DNA of 64,000 nucleotides from Cristatella mucedo (taxonomy: Eukaryota > Bryozoa > Phylactolaemata > Cristatellidae). This document shows positions 1-12,699 of this stretch, one piece after another (the first letter of the stretch is position 1; every line of letters begins with the position of its first letter). The DNA lies in assembly GCA_009760855.2 (NCBI GenBank), contig WPIO01000001.1, positions 19,745,501 through 19,809,500 on the forward strand, read 5' to 3'. The position numbers and the translations under genes are program-made. The notes under the pieces are model-generated. The model saw nothing but the letters and a program-made list of their open reading frames with translations, had not been told where the DNA came from and searched no databases.

Positions 1-926
1 GCTTTCAATATAAGTGACGATCAGGACGTAAAAAGCACGCACACGCACTTGTGGGTGGGAAATTATTGCTGCATTCAATTGACCACAGGTTGCCAAAATT
101 ATGTACGTAGCTCTCTGTGGATGTAGATCAATTGGATGCGCAGGGGTTTGCTTGACTGCCAAATGAAACTTCGATGTACGGAAGACTTAGCGCACGGATA
201 TAATAATAGTATAAGTGAAGAAAGACTGCAGTGGCCTAAAGTCAAGTCTTAGGATTATCCCTAAATCTCAAAAAAGCGGGTATTAAACTAAAAGCAGAAA
301 CAATTTCCCTCGATCAGCGGACGATCCTGCTTGCTCTGGTTTTCTGAGCCTGTAGCCATCTCTTTGATCTGTTGAGACGCCGTTCTCCTGTTACCAACAT
401 ACGGCTTAAAGCGCGATCTGACTTTACTGACTTTAATTTGCAATTGAATAGTTTTGACTTTAGCTGATCAAGTAGTTACTGCTCGAGTCGAATATCAGCG
501 TACTGTCCGATTGCACGTGTATAGTCAATTGCAACGCGGATACCGACCAGCCAACGTTACGTCAGTAATGGTCGGCGACCAGAGGGCGACTTGTGCAGCT
601 CTAGGGAAATAAGCATAGTTTCTCCCAGTGGTCCGCCCGCAGCGTCACCCTAGACAATGCGCGCGAATGTCTAAAGGCTGTTGCAATCTATTGTGAAAGC
701 AAATGCCTTAAAACTACACATGGATGCCACAATAAAATACAAAGGTGTGTAGGATTCAGCACGACATCAAGTTCAGCAGACTTATCGTAGGCTGCAAGTA
801 TCTGAGAAGAATGAATAAGGCTCTAAGCCGGCCTCTTATAAAAGATTAACGAAGAAGCGCCGATGAAAACGCCAGCGCCTTAAATGTACCGTCCCTTTTC
901 AGAATCTTGGTTCTTGATCCAACTTA
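1..926. other. Unannotated stretch, no gene seen
   Basis: No convincing exon, RNA gene or recognised repeat is visible. Reading frames are short on both strands. It is probably intronic or intergenic DNA. Confidence 0.5.
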
Positions 927-1018
927 TTAATTTTAGTTCACACTCTATAGCTGTGCCGAGAGAGCTCTCATGTTAATTTTCGTTCACACGCTATAGCTGT
1001 GCTGAGAGAGAGCTAAAT
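927..1018. repeat. Tandem duplication, 46-bp unit x2
   Basis: Two adjacent copies of a unit beginning TTAATTTT start at 927 and 973. Each contains the shared core CTATAGCTGTG followed by a GA-rich end. They differ at a handful of positions, so the duplication is moderately old. Confidence 0.8.
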
Positions 1019-1924
1019 GTTGCGGCTACTATGAGAAGCTGGGCTTGCCCTTCGATTGAAGCCGCGGCGTGGGAGGCAACTAAAAAATCGAATCGAGTGC
1101 CAATCATCGCATGGTAATAAAATGTGGACACTCTCGGTCTGCAAGAAACGTCGTGATTTTCTCACGTTGAATTTTTTCCCGTTAGGAAATGCGCGCACTC
1201 TGGAAAAAATGTAAAGACTTCACGATAATTAATTAAAGATCTTACAGAATCAAAGATAGATTTAATTAGTGCTGCCTGCTTGCTTTGCTTAAACCGTTAG
1301 CCATTGGCTCGCTGGCACTCGGTCGGCCGCAGTAGAACTCGTGCGTAGCTCTCGGTGCGCATGAGCAATGTGCTTTGCATTTCTCATGGCTGCATCTGAC
1401 CTTGCTGACCTCTGCCATAGCTGACCTCTGGGGCAAACCTTATCGCCCGCGCTTCCGGGCTGCTGCGGAGAGCGCCTGCTGACCCTGAGGTCGAATGTAG
1501 TACCGTCGCGTCGCAAGTGGCGCGTCTGCTGGGTTTGGTGAGTCATAAGAGTCTCGGTAAAGGCGGGCTTTCATTCGCTCGAGCTGCCGCTGACTGCCAC
1601 CGCCAACCTGCCACCTGCCAACTGCCACCTGCAAACCAACAGCCAGTGGCGACTGCTCGGAGAGAACCTCAAAAGTTGCGCAAGCTCCAGCGAACGCACT
1701 CCCAGACTTCGAGTTTGTAACAGGATTTATTAAGAGCCTTGGCGTGCCGGACGGTGGCCGTTAGTATCTCGGTATGTGCCAACTACGTCATATATATTGT
1801 ACATGCGCGGGATTTATCGCGTCCGCAGTGATTGGTTTGTATCATAGTTTTAGTCACAAAGCTAGTAAGCACAAAGCTACAAAGTACGAGCATGATACGC
1901 CGATAGTCCCCACTTAAATAAGGA
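1019..1924. other. Unannotated stretch, no gene seen
   Basis: The part at about 1300-1720 is somewhat richer in GC and has short overlapping frames on both strands. None has splice borders or a recognisable domain. I see no gene or transposon here. Confidence 0.45.
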
Positions 1925-2065
1925 CAGCTGATTTGGCCCAAGCGTTATCGTGCTCGCCCCGACCAAGGTCTGGCCGAGGACATGGGCTCGAGCCCTGTGG
2001 CGTATGTGGAGCGCCTGCATAGAGAATAAGATCTCTTAGGACGCTATACAAATTATTATTCTTTT
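1925..2065 (+). mobile_element. tRNA-derived SINE, family A
   Basis: A tRNA-like head with a degenerate B box (GGGCTCGAGCC) is followed by a tail with the block GAGCGCCTGCATAGAGAATAAG and then CGCTATACAAATTATTATT. The same head and tail occur at 21755, 46240, 48640, 58490, 61445, 61640 and 61845. The tail resembles the 3' end of the family 1 LINE, which suggests dependence on that LINE's reverse transcriptase. Confidence 0.75.
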
Positions 2066-2259
2066 AAAATGATATCAAATAATATTGTGCTTTCGCCAAG
2101 AATAAAACGCAGATTAGCCTTCCGCTGTCCACCAAGGAAGAAGTGTTGCTGGTTTTTTATTGCCTTGCAAGCTGGGTTCGAAGTAATTGTTTGCTGGGCA
2201 CAGGTCAAAAACATTTTCTGAGTCTTTAGTCGAATTTAAATAACGCTATACACCATAAC

Positions 2260-3360
2260 GGAATGCCGTTGCACTAACATTACCTCTGCTTTGATCCGTC
2301 CCAGCCTTCGAGCACCTCAAATTCTCTCAACTCACTAGCTGCATGCATTGATGACATCCGCGCATGGATGGCAGCAAATTTTCTAAAACTAAACGATGAT
2401 AAAACTTACTTACTTATTATGGGCAAACCCAGTGTGATTCAGAGATTGGAAAGGCTGTCTCTCAAAATTGGCTCTGCCAGCATATCTCCAGTTGAATCAG
2501 CTCAAAATCTAGGTGTCATATTCTAAAGCGACCTCTCGTTAGACGATCATATCAGCTCCACAGTCAAATCCACCTATTTTCAGCTTCATAACATTGCTAA
2601 AATTCGGGCTTGTTTAGATAAAGATACCACATCTAAGTTGGTCCATGCATTCGTGACATCTCGTCTCGACTTCTGCAACTCACTGCTTACTGGCCTACCA
2701 GCATGTACGATCAGGCGATTGCAGCTGGTGCAAAACTCCGCAGCTAGACTTGTCTGTCGTGAGCGTCGCAGTTGCCACATTACTCCACTTCTCGCCGACC
2801 TGCACTGGCTACCAGTCAAGCAACGGATTGACTTCAAGGTTTTGTCGCTCACTTTTAGTTCCCTTCATTCTATGGCTCCAGCCTATCTGTCAGATATACT
2901 ACCCCATCAGGCCAAGCATTGTACCACCCGCTTTTCGGAATCCAACAGTCTAGAAATACCTCGTACAAACCTTAAATCCTTTGGTGACCGTGCATTTAGT
3001 TCGTATGCTCCCGCAGCCTGGAACTCCCTCCCGACCTGCGTCAGAACATCCCCTGACCTGACCACATTTAAAAGGAACCTAAAAACACACCTATTTAGGG
3101 CAGCATTTAGTGGGTCCCTGTGATTCGTCCTTGATGTGCTTATGCGTGCTGACACCGTGCATGCTGCCACTAACCACATTTGCATACTGACCTTGTGCAT
3201 GTCACCCCTAACCATATTATTTATTTTGTTTGTTTTTAAGCATGATTTTACTTACCATTCAATTACATTTCACTTTGCAGCAAATGTAAAGCGCCTAGAG
3301 AGAGATTAAGTTGTCTGAGGGCGCTTTATCAAGTGAATTATTATTATTAATATTATTAAA
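2260..3360 (+). mobile_element. 5'-truncated CR1/L2-like LINE, family 1
   Basis: Frame 1 encodes the end of a non-LTR reverse transcriptase. It starts just after where the catalytic YADD block would be and runs through IDDIRAWMAANFLKLNDDKT, the thumb region, and the C-terminal blocks LDFCNSLLTGLP, RLQLVQNSAARLV, LHWLPVKQRIDFK, AWNSLP and FKRNLKTHLF. An in-frame TAA at 2524-2526 replaces a sense codon after GVIF, so this copy is dead. The coding part ends at the TGA at 3121. A roughly 200-bp 3' UTR follows, then a potential stem-loop (3289-3326, arms AAGCGCC/GGCGCTT plus AGAGA/TCT) and an (ATT)n tail near 3340-3358. The 5' truncation is typical of target-primed reverse transcription. The clade call (CR1/L2) is from motif memory. 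Confidence 0.88.
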
Positions 3361-3657
3361 AGAGAACGTGCCACTTCATAGTTTACGAGTCTTATATACG
3401 ACCATCGAAATCACAGGCCAAAGTGTTATCAACGCCTAAGTTCCGGACTAGGACTTGAGCTTAAGGGTGTGCTCGTGGAGCTATTTTGCGTTGCAACGCC
3501 TAGTGGTGAGAGTGCATAGCTGGCAATGTTGCTGAATCCATTAAATTTCGATATTGTATATAAACTCAACCCATTGTCCTCAAGAGATAATTAATATAAA
3601 AATAATGACATGCTGCATGAATTGTAATACGCACATGAACTGCGTAAATTTTTCCAG
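3361..3657 (+). other. Putative intron preceding the CIB-like exon
   Basis: No gene is visible apart from the splice acceptor at its end, where a pyrimidine stretch leads into TTTTTCCAG at 3657. Confidence 0.5.
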
Positions 3658-3856
3658 ACTTTGACGAGGATAATTATCTTGGAAAGGAAGATATAGAGAA
3701 AGCTCTGGACTACATCACTCGCGACAATCAGCTGGAGCCGGAGGACGTCAAGTTCATTGTCGAGAGAGTCTTGGCAGAGGCCGATCTCGACGAAGACAAC
3801 AAGCTGTCCTATGTCGAGTTTGAACTGCTCGTCTCCAAGTGCCCTGACTTCATGAG
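3658..3856 (+). CDS. CIB-family EF-hand protein, C-terminal exon (partial)
   Basis: This exon encodes about 66 residues carrying two EF hands in the order and spacing of the C-terminal lobe of calcium- and integrin-binding proteins (CIB1-4). The first loop reads (D)FDEDNYLGKED. Its first Asp is completed by the previous exon, and its position 12 is Asp, as in EF3 of CIB proteins, where it favours Mg2+. The second loop, DLDEDNKLSYVE, is canonical with Glu at position 12. The helix between them (LEPEDVKFIVERVLAEA) and the ending SKCPDF match the CIB pattern. The acceptor TTTCCAG precedes 3658 (2 nt complete the split codon) and a donor-like AG/GTACC follows 3856. Alternatively the frame stays open to the TGA at 3906-3908, which would make this the terminal exon with an unusual tail. 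CIB proteins are small Ca/Mg sensors that bind integrin tails, kinases or mechanotransduction channel subunits. Family membership is secure from motifs. The paralogue is not resolved, and the upstream exons encoding EF1-2 are not visible. Confidence 0.85.
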
Positions 3857-3908
3857 GTACCAGCGCGACGAAATGGGCTCGGCTTGCCAATTGGCAAAAA
3901 CCGAGTGA

Positions 3909-4422
3909 CGCCATTACCGGAAGTGCCGGAGCTGCAGCGGAAACCGCCGAATGCAGCACCCGAGCCGTCGGCCGTATTAACAGCGCTAGTTCTCCCCAAA
4001 GTGCTGGCGCAGCGCCTCCTAAAGCATCAATACCTGAAGAAAATGACAGCGAGAGCTTTTTAGTAGTCCCACTCGGCGTGCTGCGTGCGTGTGCAGTGCT
4101 GCTGCTGCTGCATGATGCTCGTCGACAATTGCTTCGATGCCGCTCTGACCTTGCTCTGACCTTGATCTGACCTGATCGCCGTGAACCTGCATATGATGCA
4201 CTCTATCGCGGCTGATTATAGTGCCTAAACTTTTTTCCAGCTCCTTTCATGTGAGAGCCTGAAGTCGACTGCTAATTCAAGCACCCGCAAAGCAGTGGTT
4301 CCCCGACATGCCTAACAAGACAAGCCTTCGGCGAGCCGAACGATGCTGGCAGTGATCATCTGCTGGGGGGCCGACGGCTCGATTACGGTGTGCAATGCAC
4401 AATATAATATATCAGAATACAT
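3909..4422. other. Sequence downstream of the CIB-like exon
   Basis: An open stretch offset by one base continues from about 3905 to 4165 (small, Ala/Ser-rich, then hydrophobic). It has no recognisable domain and I do not call it coding. No polyadenylation signal is obvious close to the exon. Confidence 0.4.
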
Positions 4423-4450
4423 CTTTGTCGTTGCACTATGATCTCTCTCT

Positions 4451-4519
<69 letters not shown>

Positions 4520-4538
4520 TCATAGTGCAACGACAAAG
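4423..4538. repeat. Inverted repeat with microsatellite arms
   Basis: The left arm at 4423-4442 and right arm at 4519-4538 are perfect reverse complements over 20 unique bases. The pairing continues inward through CT/GA tracts into a self-complementary (AT)n centre, so the whole block could form one long hairpin or cruciform. Confidence 0.9.
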
Positions 4539-4797
<259 letters not shown>

Positions 4798-5439
4798 TAG
4801 CTCGCACGCTTGATCTTTTTAGCGTTGAATAAACGCTATGATTTTGTCCTATAGATTTTTCTTAATTGAGGATCTGGCCCCACCTAAATGGAAATCTCTC
4901 GGGACTTTTCCCCCTTCAAACATTTGTGAAGGTCTTGCTCCCTAGATAAAAATTGTGTCACCGCCACTGCTTCAAACCTTGATGGTTGCTGGAAAATTCT
5001 CGACACGGTTGTTGAGATTAATTTTGGTAGCATAATCCTGATAATTATTTTTTATCTCTAAGATAACTGAATCGATATTCAGGCACAATGCGTCTCGCTG
5101 CAGGAGAAGCAAAAACCAAGGCGCAGTGACAAGCAATGCATCAGGCTTAAACAGGCAGAGGCAGAAACACAAGAAGGAACACTCAATGAAAATACTTTGT
5201 AGAATTCCTGATTAGTAACACGCACTGGTAAACGCTACAGGCACATAGGAAAAAATAAAGTCCACTAGAGTGTCAGGGGCTGTTCATAAAAGCATATCGG
5301 TCATAACCCAATCACTGTTGCACAATTTCTGAACAAATAAACAAATAGGAACAGCGCAAAGGCTATGAGGAACAGGTAGGTTTTTACAGTAATTTTGGAT
5401 GCGGGAAAATCAAGTGATAACGTGGCGTCAGTCTTGAAA
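4798..5439. other. Unannotated stretch, no gene seen
   Basis: AT-rich sequence with an AATAAA at about 4828 that has no associated gene. No exon or repeat family is recognised. Confidence 0.45.
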
Positions 5440-5700
5440 CTGCCCTGGTGCGTTTCAGGCTTTTGAAGAATAGTAGCTGAAGGTGCGGTCTCTAATAGAT
5501 TTGAAGTTAGTTAATGGCACAATCAACCGGACGGAATCAGAAGAGCAGGCGGTGTGACGGCAGTCCTGCTGCGAAACTAATTCAGACGATAGGCCCAAGC
5601 AAAAGGATGGACGGACTTGAAAATTGAGTGACAGAGTATTGAAGCAGGAAAGCTGTTCGTTAGGCAGCCGATACAGATTGGTGAGAAATGGAGTCATGGG
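5440..5700 (-). mobile_element. LINE reverse-transcriptase C-terminus fragment
   Basis: The minus strand encodes a decayed version of the LINE C-terminal region. Blocks corresponding to LPxxQR..F..LSLNF, the Arg-rich middle and NFKSIRDRTFSYYSSKA are recognisable. No tail is preserved. It is a short, old fragment and the family assignment is uncertain. Confidence 0.6.
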
Positions 5701-8254
5701 GTAGTTGACGTTTACGACAGCGAAATCTAGTCGGCGAGTTTTGCAAAAACCGTTAGCACCTAGTCACACAAGCAGCAAGACCTACAAATAGCAAGTTGCA
5801 AAAAGGTGCTCCAGATACTGCAAAAACTGAGTCATCTCGCATGCTCTTGTATTTGGTAGGCAAAAAAAAATGTTAGCGTGCAAGATTTGTTGCAAATATT
5901 GCTAACTCATCAAATTCCCTCTGCTCTGGTGAGACTTCCCACGCCTTGATGAGTGGATTTGTCTGGATAGCACCAACACGTATATGCATACATACATATT
6001 TCTGAACGTATGTTTAGGTCTGTTTTACTGCCTGAGCTGGAAGGGTGCTTATTACAAGCAGCATGAAATATTTTTTCAAATTCCTTTGAGGAGGAAACAC
6101 TTGCACCTAAAAGAGATAGCATAATAAGCGAAGTATCTTCAAAACAATGATTCCACAATCAGCACTAAATTAGATAAGAAAAAGCAAATGAGACTGGTGT
6201 CTTACTTTAAGCTGTGACGTTTCATTTTTCAAAAACTAATAAGATTGTCTTTCATTTTGTCCCTTCAACTTTGCTCGTTCAGGATTTTTAGTTTAGCATT
6301 TAGTTGACTGTTATTATAATTCACCGAGCAAGTAGCCTTGGAGAGACATGTCTTTACGTAAGCATCAAACGTAGTCAAGAGGCCTCTTTGCTGAACAAGA
6401 ACAGCATGAGTGTACCGCATTAGCTTGAAATAATAGAAATGGAGGAAGCGATGCGAGTAAACGCAATGGTGTAACTGAATTTTACTCGACGGCACTGTTT
6501 TCAGCGGCCGTTGATCGCATACTCGTCGACTGTGCACGAACCAGAAGAGTCAGCTGTCATCTGCCGAGGAACCAATTGGAGGCAAGAACGTGGGCTAGCT
6601 CATTCTTGCACACTAGGACCGAGGATGACGCAAAGTCGATTCAACGAGAGATGACATATTTGTCGCCTATGAAAAGCAAAGAAAAAGGTTACATAATGTA
6701 GCAGTTGTATAGCGGCCGAGGGGCCTTAATGACTACCGCAGCTGCTCGAAGCGAGCAACGCAGGACTGCCTCCCGATAGGAGTTAAACCCACAATCTAGG
6801 TCGTGCAGTGCAATCACCTGAGCTAAGATTCAGGGGCAGTGTAATAGGTGGTAACGGGCTGGCATAGGATAACCGCTATTGTGCCTGTCGCTGGTGGTCT
6901 AGGATGGCACTGCTTGCTTCGATCGTTGGCCAGCTAGGATTGCAGCGGCCCGAGCGTCCGGTCTCATAGACCTCTGGAGTTCGACTGTCAGTCTGCTCGG
7001 CAGCCCCTCTCCGCCCCTCCCCGATGAGGTAGCTGCTTCTTGGCGGCCTGATGACTGAAGCGTTCCACTTTTGCCCAACTCTTGGCCAGTAATAAGCCTT
7101 CACCTCTGCCTCGCTGACGTCATCCAGCACCTACCTACAAAGAATGCGGCTGTGACGGACAAGGTCAATGGTTCGAGGATGCCCAAACTTCTAAGACTCT
7201 CGCACGCTTATCGGAAGTGCAGAGCGGAGCAGAGCACAGCTCTGAAGCCTTGTTGCTGTCAAGCGCACCCGCTCAGTAGGGGCGGCTACTTTTGATTAGT
7301 AGCTGAGTGTCGCCACAGCATACAGCCGGACGCTGCAATCCAGTCTAGCGAGCACCATCACTGCCCCAGCCCCAACTTTGCAAGATCTCTGTGAGCCCTG
7401 GCTGTCCCATCCTCGGTTGTCATGGGAATGCATCGATTATTGGCTACCGTGGCTTATTGAGGTTTCGCAGACATACTAAGCATTTTCCGCATAGTTATAC
7501 ATGCGAGCCGGCAAACGGCATGCTATCTCCTGGCCTCACAAGCTCGCAAAGGCGTGAGAGTTTGTGTGGGTCTTGGATCTGAGTCAGAGACACCAGATCG
7601 GAGAATCGAATCGAGACGTTTGCGGTGTGCATGCTTGTGCAAGTAACTGACAGCATGTGCGCTCTCCTCACGGTACTAACATTTTTAGCTGGGGGAGTTC
7701 TTGGATGTGATGGCAGGGGATGCAGAAACCGGCTACAGGTTGTTAAGTGTCATCTGCATGTAGCGGAATTCTGTGCTAAAGATTAGTTCTCAACAGTCAT
7801 GAAATCGTAATTCATTTTAACGTCGAAGACAGAAAACCGAGAAAGCAACTAGTAGCAAGAGGTGACTGCAGTAGTGGCAAATCCTAGCGCCAATTGAACT
7901 TGCATTGCAAATAGGCCTCACTCAACACGTCTGCCTGAAATTTTTCAAGTTCTTCCGCTGCCATGGATGCGCCGGATGCGCTGGGTAGGTTTCCCCAACC
8001 TCTAGCAACTGCAGTGATCCTATCAAGTACAGTCAAGCTCGTGAAATATGTCTACCAGTGCTTCCATTTCAGTTGTAAGACTTGATTACTCATATACCTG
8101 GCACGAGTCTTGGCTCTAGCTTAGCGTGCTCACATTTCACAAGCACTATCACAACATCGGTTTCGGGCTCAATTTTTTCCGGGGATATTTTGTTGCCTGC
8201 AGCAGGCAATCTTACCTTGGTCGCGTGCGTAGCGTCTAACAGGCCTTGGAACAA
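5701..8254. other. Unannotated stretch, no gene seen
   Basis: Mostly moderate-GC unique-looking sequence without an ORF that resembles a protein. A B-box-like element on the minus strand near 6780-6830 may be a decayed SINE. No exon is supported. Confidence 0.45.
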
Positions 8255-8440
8255 TAGCATTGTCATGTTATCACCCTAATCATGTTATTCCCCTAACCAT
8301 GTTGTTCATGCTGTTTGTCAAGCATGGTACCACTCAACATTTGATCGTGCTTCCTTTGCAGCAAATGTAAAGCGCCTAGAAAGAGATCGAGTTTTCTGGG
8401 GTCGCTTTTTCAAGTGTATTATTATTATTGTCATTTTCAA
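8255..8440 (+). mobile_element. LINE family 1, 3' UTR and tail only
   Basis: Shares the 3' UTR blocks CCTAACCATGTTGTTCATG and GCAGCAAATGTAAAGCGCC with the copies at 3200 and 31330. It then has the hairpin region and TATTATTATTATT. There is no coding part, so it is a severely 5'-truncated insertion. Confidence 0.85.
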
Positions 8441-10454
8441 AGCTAACAATAAGTATATTGTGGTGTGCTTGCTTGTGCAAGTAACCGACATCAGGTGCGT
8501 GTCTTTGCTTTGGAATCGAAATGCTTTTACACTCGAAATTTTGCTTTACGGGTGAGTATCTGTAGATATTTCAATGCAATAGAGCAGAACTCCTTCAAAG
8601 CGTTTAATCCAGGAGCTGGTGTCGAAAAAATGAATGCACTCACCAAAGAACCGGAAGCGTTGCAGATCATAAGGTTGAAACTATGATTCGTGCAAGGCAG
8701 ATAGAATACTAGCGGGTTCACCTTCAGAAGTCATTCTTGAACACCGGAATATTTGCCTTTCATGTGTGCTGCCGTCATCACGAGCCATGAGTCATTGAGT
8801 CAAGTTCAGCCCAAACTGAGCAGATTCTCTATGAGCGATTCAAAAAGTCCGGCTCTAATTTTATCAGCCACTTACAGAATCCCACAAAACCGCACGCGCC
8901 AATAAGACGTGAACCATCTGGTATACTTTCTAGCCAAGGTGCAGGGTCACAAGGAGGACACGTTAGTTCTAATGACACAGCTTGGGCTCCTCGGAGCTAC
9001 TATACTCTCGTATGCTAGTTTATCTCAATTTTTGGGCTTGCGTGCACCGGGTTCGTGTTTCTAGGACAACATTTAAGATTTTCAATGTAACAAAAATAAA
9101 ATGTATGGTTTTACCGAATTTCTATTCACTTAAAAACATTTTAATTTTAAGAGAGCGAGAATGCCATAGCAGCAAACTATTTAGCTATTCAAGGAAATTT
9201 TAAATGCTTTCTATTAAGTTTTTCACATTACAATTTTAGGCTCCTTTAAAATCCGAGTCCTCCAGCAACCGCAGAGGTTGCACGCACGGCTCACGTGACG
9301 GCACTGGGTGGAGTGAGGAATTCCGACTCTAGGCGCATCCACTATCGGAGGCCCAGCTAAGAATACAAGTGCAATTAGCACGAGCGTAGCCAGGACGAGG
9401 TCATGAAGGGATCGGAACTTCGATCACGCCAGAGGCAGCCGTATTAGAAAGGTCGAAGGGGCTCGCTGTGACGACTCGCTGCCAAGACATGCCTTTCGGC
9501 TTCGTCCAAGCGGTCCAGGACTCGCTAGTCCCTGCGAGATACCTAAGGACACCAAGCTCAATCTCACATTTGCACACCAAGACCAAGCTAGGAGATCGTA
9601 GGATGTAACCAGTGATGTTATAGGTCAATTTGTACATCGAGCCGATAATATTATGTACTGTGACCAGGGCCGCATGCCACTAGCTATCAAAACAGCGGAA
9701 CCAAACCGGTAGCGTCGCCTTAATATCAATGGAGTCACATAACGCTAGCCATGACAATAATGCCTCGGAGCAGGTAGCAGGTGCATTCCTCCGGATACAG
9801 TGGCAGCTGCAAAACTCAAGTGAACGTCTTCGTTGCACCGGCGACTCAATTCTCGTACATGACAACGTGTATAATTGCAGAAAGAGCATGCCATTATCTT
9901 CAGCCGAGTGTCTTGTGCGTCGTCCTTCTTATTAATTACATTAATTCATAACTAAACTGACTTCTAAAAACACTAAATTTACTGAAACATCCTGTCTCAT
10001 TCTTTAACTTGGTTCCTGTGGTAGTCTTCACCATCTTATATATATATTAGCCACTAATTCACATTGTCTTGCCCTATTTAGCTCAATCTTGTTAGACGCC
10101 GATGAAACAATGAATGTGGTAATTACTCATAAGTACAGACACAATATTGATCGTAAAAATATCAGAATTACAGTAGCAGATGTGGAATTTATACAGCGCC
10201 TACACATTACCAACAAATGAACTACATGTTATTCTGCTATTTCAACATATTAGTAACTTTTCTGTTAGCTGATCTCCTCAGACTCACAATCTAATGTGCA
10301 TTTTCATGAGAGCAACCGATGACCTGCTTTCACGCGCTTGAAAGCTCCAACGTAGTATCATAAATGGGTGTCGGATCTTCCGCTACGGCTGTGCCCTGCC
10401 ATGTCTTGCTTCTAGCAAAGCACCAAGTTTGGCAGAAGCCATCGCGTTCCACCC
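8441..10454. other. Unannotated stretch, no gene seen
   Basis: No exon with convincing borders. A 78-codon minus-strand frame at 9401-9637 looks weakly protein-like but has no domain or clear splice sites, so it is not called. Confidence 0.4.
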
Positions 10455-10564
10455 CTTGATAAATGGGGGCAGGAGCGGGACTCATCGTTGAGCGGCACAA
10501 AGAAACTGCCTTGATCAGTGGAGGCAGGAGCGGGACTAATCGTTGAGCGGCACGAAGAAAATGC
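10455..10564. repeat. Tandem duplication, 55-bp unit x2
   Basis: Two units starting CTTGAT at 10455 and 10510 share GGCAGGAGCGGGACT and CGTTGAGCGGCAC with only a few differences. Confidence 0.85.
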
Positions 10565-12124
10565 CTTGCGAGTGCATCACCTACTGCGTACATCTGATGA
10601 GCAGGTACTAGTCGTTTGGCACAAAATTCTTATACTATGTGGTTGCGCTACTACCGCGAGTGATGAAAAAGCTACGGATTTGTCACTCATAATTCCCGCT
10701 TAGCAGACTAAGAGTGTGTGCTATGCATCTGGCATTACTCACCAACCTTACCTCGTGTTGCTTGTGGTATAAGAAGCACTGAATCTGTGCATAAATGTGC
10801 ACAACTTCATGGTACGTACAATTACTTGTGTCCTAAACCGGGTTTGGCTTGGCGTCCAATCCTATGTGCCCATCAGATAGGGCAAGTCGTATGCACCGTC
10901 TCATAGCGATTCATCACTCGCGCTAACCCAATTTGACCTCAGGAGCCATTCGTAGTTTAAGACCGAAAGCCACTTTAGCGAAGCTTCTTTAAAGCAATAT
11001 CTGTCATCATTATTAGCCATCCACCATTGCTTGAGTATTTTTCAAAGACTTCCGCTGGACATTGGCAACATGTCTTATCTGGTTCTTCACAACTCTTTGC
11101 ATTTAATGCTAGAACTACTGCAAGTTACACTTCTTGAGACATTGAATGCTTGTTATAAGTAACTAAAGTTGAGCTTTAGTATCCTATCCAAATTTGGTGA
11201 GGGCCTCATCGATTGCAAGCTGTTAGCATTCGTTTGAACATAAAGACTTGCTCAACAAGCAAGTGCCATGAAAAGTCAATGGTTGCAGCTGGAGAGGAAA
11301 CTTCTTTCAGCTGAGGATGAAAGCAAAATCTTAGCAACGGGCCGTACTCTTAGCTCTTCGATACCACAAGCATAAGAGTTTCCAGCCCCGAAATTTTGTT
11401 TTTCGGCTCCGTCCAGCCTCTGCTGCGTTCCCTTTCAGTGTCTGCCAACTTTGCCTACGATTGATTGCCCTTAGTGACTCCTATTGATACCTCACGCCAA
11501 GGCTTTTCAGACTTTTTTCCGGGCTGAATTAGCAGTCACATTTACATGTGCCTGAAGCGGCGTTAGCGGCTATTATCCGTTAATCAGATTGCTCACAACA
11601 GAACTCGAACTCAAGACCTGGACTGTCAAGATCGAGTACACACCTTGCCCATGACATGGGCGTAGTGTATATTGTGAGCTAAGCATAAAACGATAAAGTC
11701 TATGGTTACGAGCTTAAGGCCCGCGAGTCAGTGGTGCTTTCCATCCAGTCTCCATCGCAATTACAAGATAGCCTGGCACCGTTAGAGATGCCCTGCAGGA
11801 TGACAGAAGCAAATTACCGAGAGGTCAAATACCACTATCCTGCAAGATCGCTAGAAAAACTACAGGCCGCATTCTAGAATTTTGAAGAGATTGGAAAGAA
11901 TCTGCCAGAGATAAGTGGAAAACTGGATGCTTTTGAGGCTCGTTTGTAGACCGTGAGTTGTATCTAGCGGCAGCTGTATTCTGCGACAGCCAAATGGTGT
12001 CCGGTTATTCAATTCCCTCCACAAATATTTTTCAAGTTTAGCTTACGATGTAAATTTTGAAAATGTAGACCAGAGTATTCTTATTCAGGTGAACTCAGAG
12101 TAGTAAAAGCTCAGTAAACCAGAC
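10565..12124. other. Unannotated stretch, no gene seen
   Basis: No exon, RNA gene or clear mobile element is visible. A tRNA-like phrase on the minus strand at about 11590-11640 may be SINE debris. Confidence 0.45.
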
Positions 12125-12290
12125 TAAGAAACTAGTCAGGCTACTCTCGACGGCTGGTGAAGTGGCAAATGGTCTTACCGTCACGACTTGATTCGTGGGT
12201 TCAAGTGCAGCAGCAGACAATTTTTTATTATTCGCTGTAAGTCGGGAAGGGGTGATAGCAGCTAAGGCTCTTCGGCAGCTGATGCTTTTC
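12125..12290 (+). mobile_element. tRNA-derived SINE, family B (decayed)
   Basis: It contains CTGGTGAAGTGGCAAATGG, a degraded B box (GGGTTCAAGTGC), the shared phrase GGTGATAGCAGCTAAGGCTC and a CTTCGGCAGCT end. The order matches the better-preserved copy at 18985. Confidence 0.55.
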
Positions 12291-12699
12291 AATCGTGTGT
12301 TCTTTACTTTTTTCGTTTTTCTTTTACTTTTCTTTTACTTTTGTGTTCTTTACTTGTTATACAGAGTATTTAATGCAGCCTTAATTAGAACTCTTGAAAC
12401 TTGTATTTGGTCTGATAGGCTTAGCTTAACATTTTCACAGAAAATTAGCCCATGATGACGATGACGGTTTACGTGAATCCTCGGGTATTATCAGGATTCT
12501 GCTCCTTTCGTTAAAAGACAGATGGCGATGCGAATGACCATTTTCTATGCGATTAAAGCAATGCGAGTAACATCCACAATTTTTTACGATATCTTTTTTT
12601 GTTATACTGACTTTGGCACATCCTTTCCAGCCATTTTTGATGTCATTTCTCCGCTTTTTTCTTTTAAAAATTTTCTTCTGATTCGATTGTACTTCTTTA

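Noticed and set aside
2638-3123. A 161-residue host gene
   Set aside because: The sequence is the C-terminus of a LINE reverse transcriptase followed by its own 3' tail, not a cellular gene.
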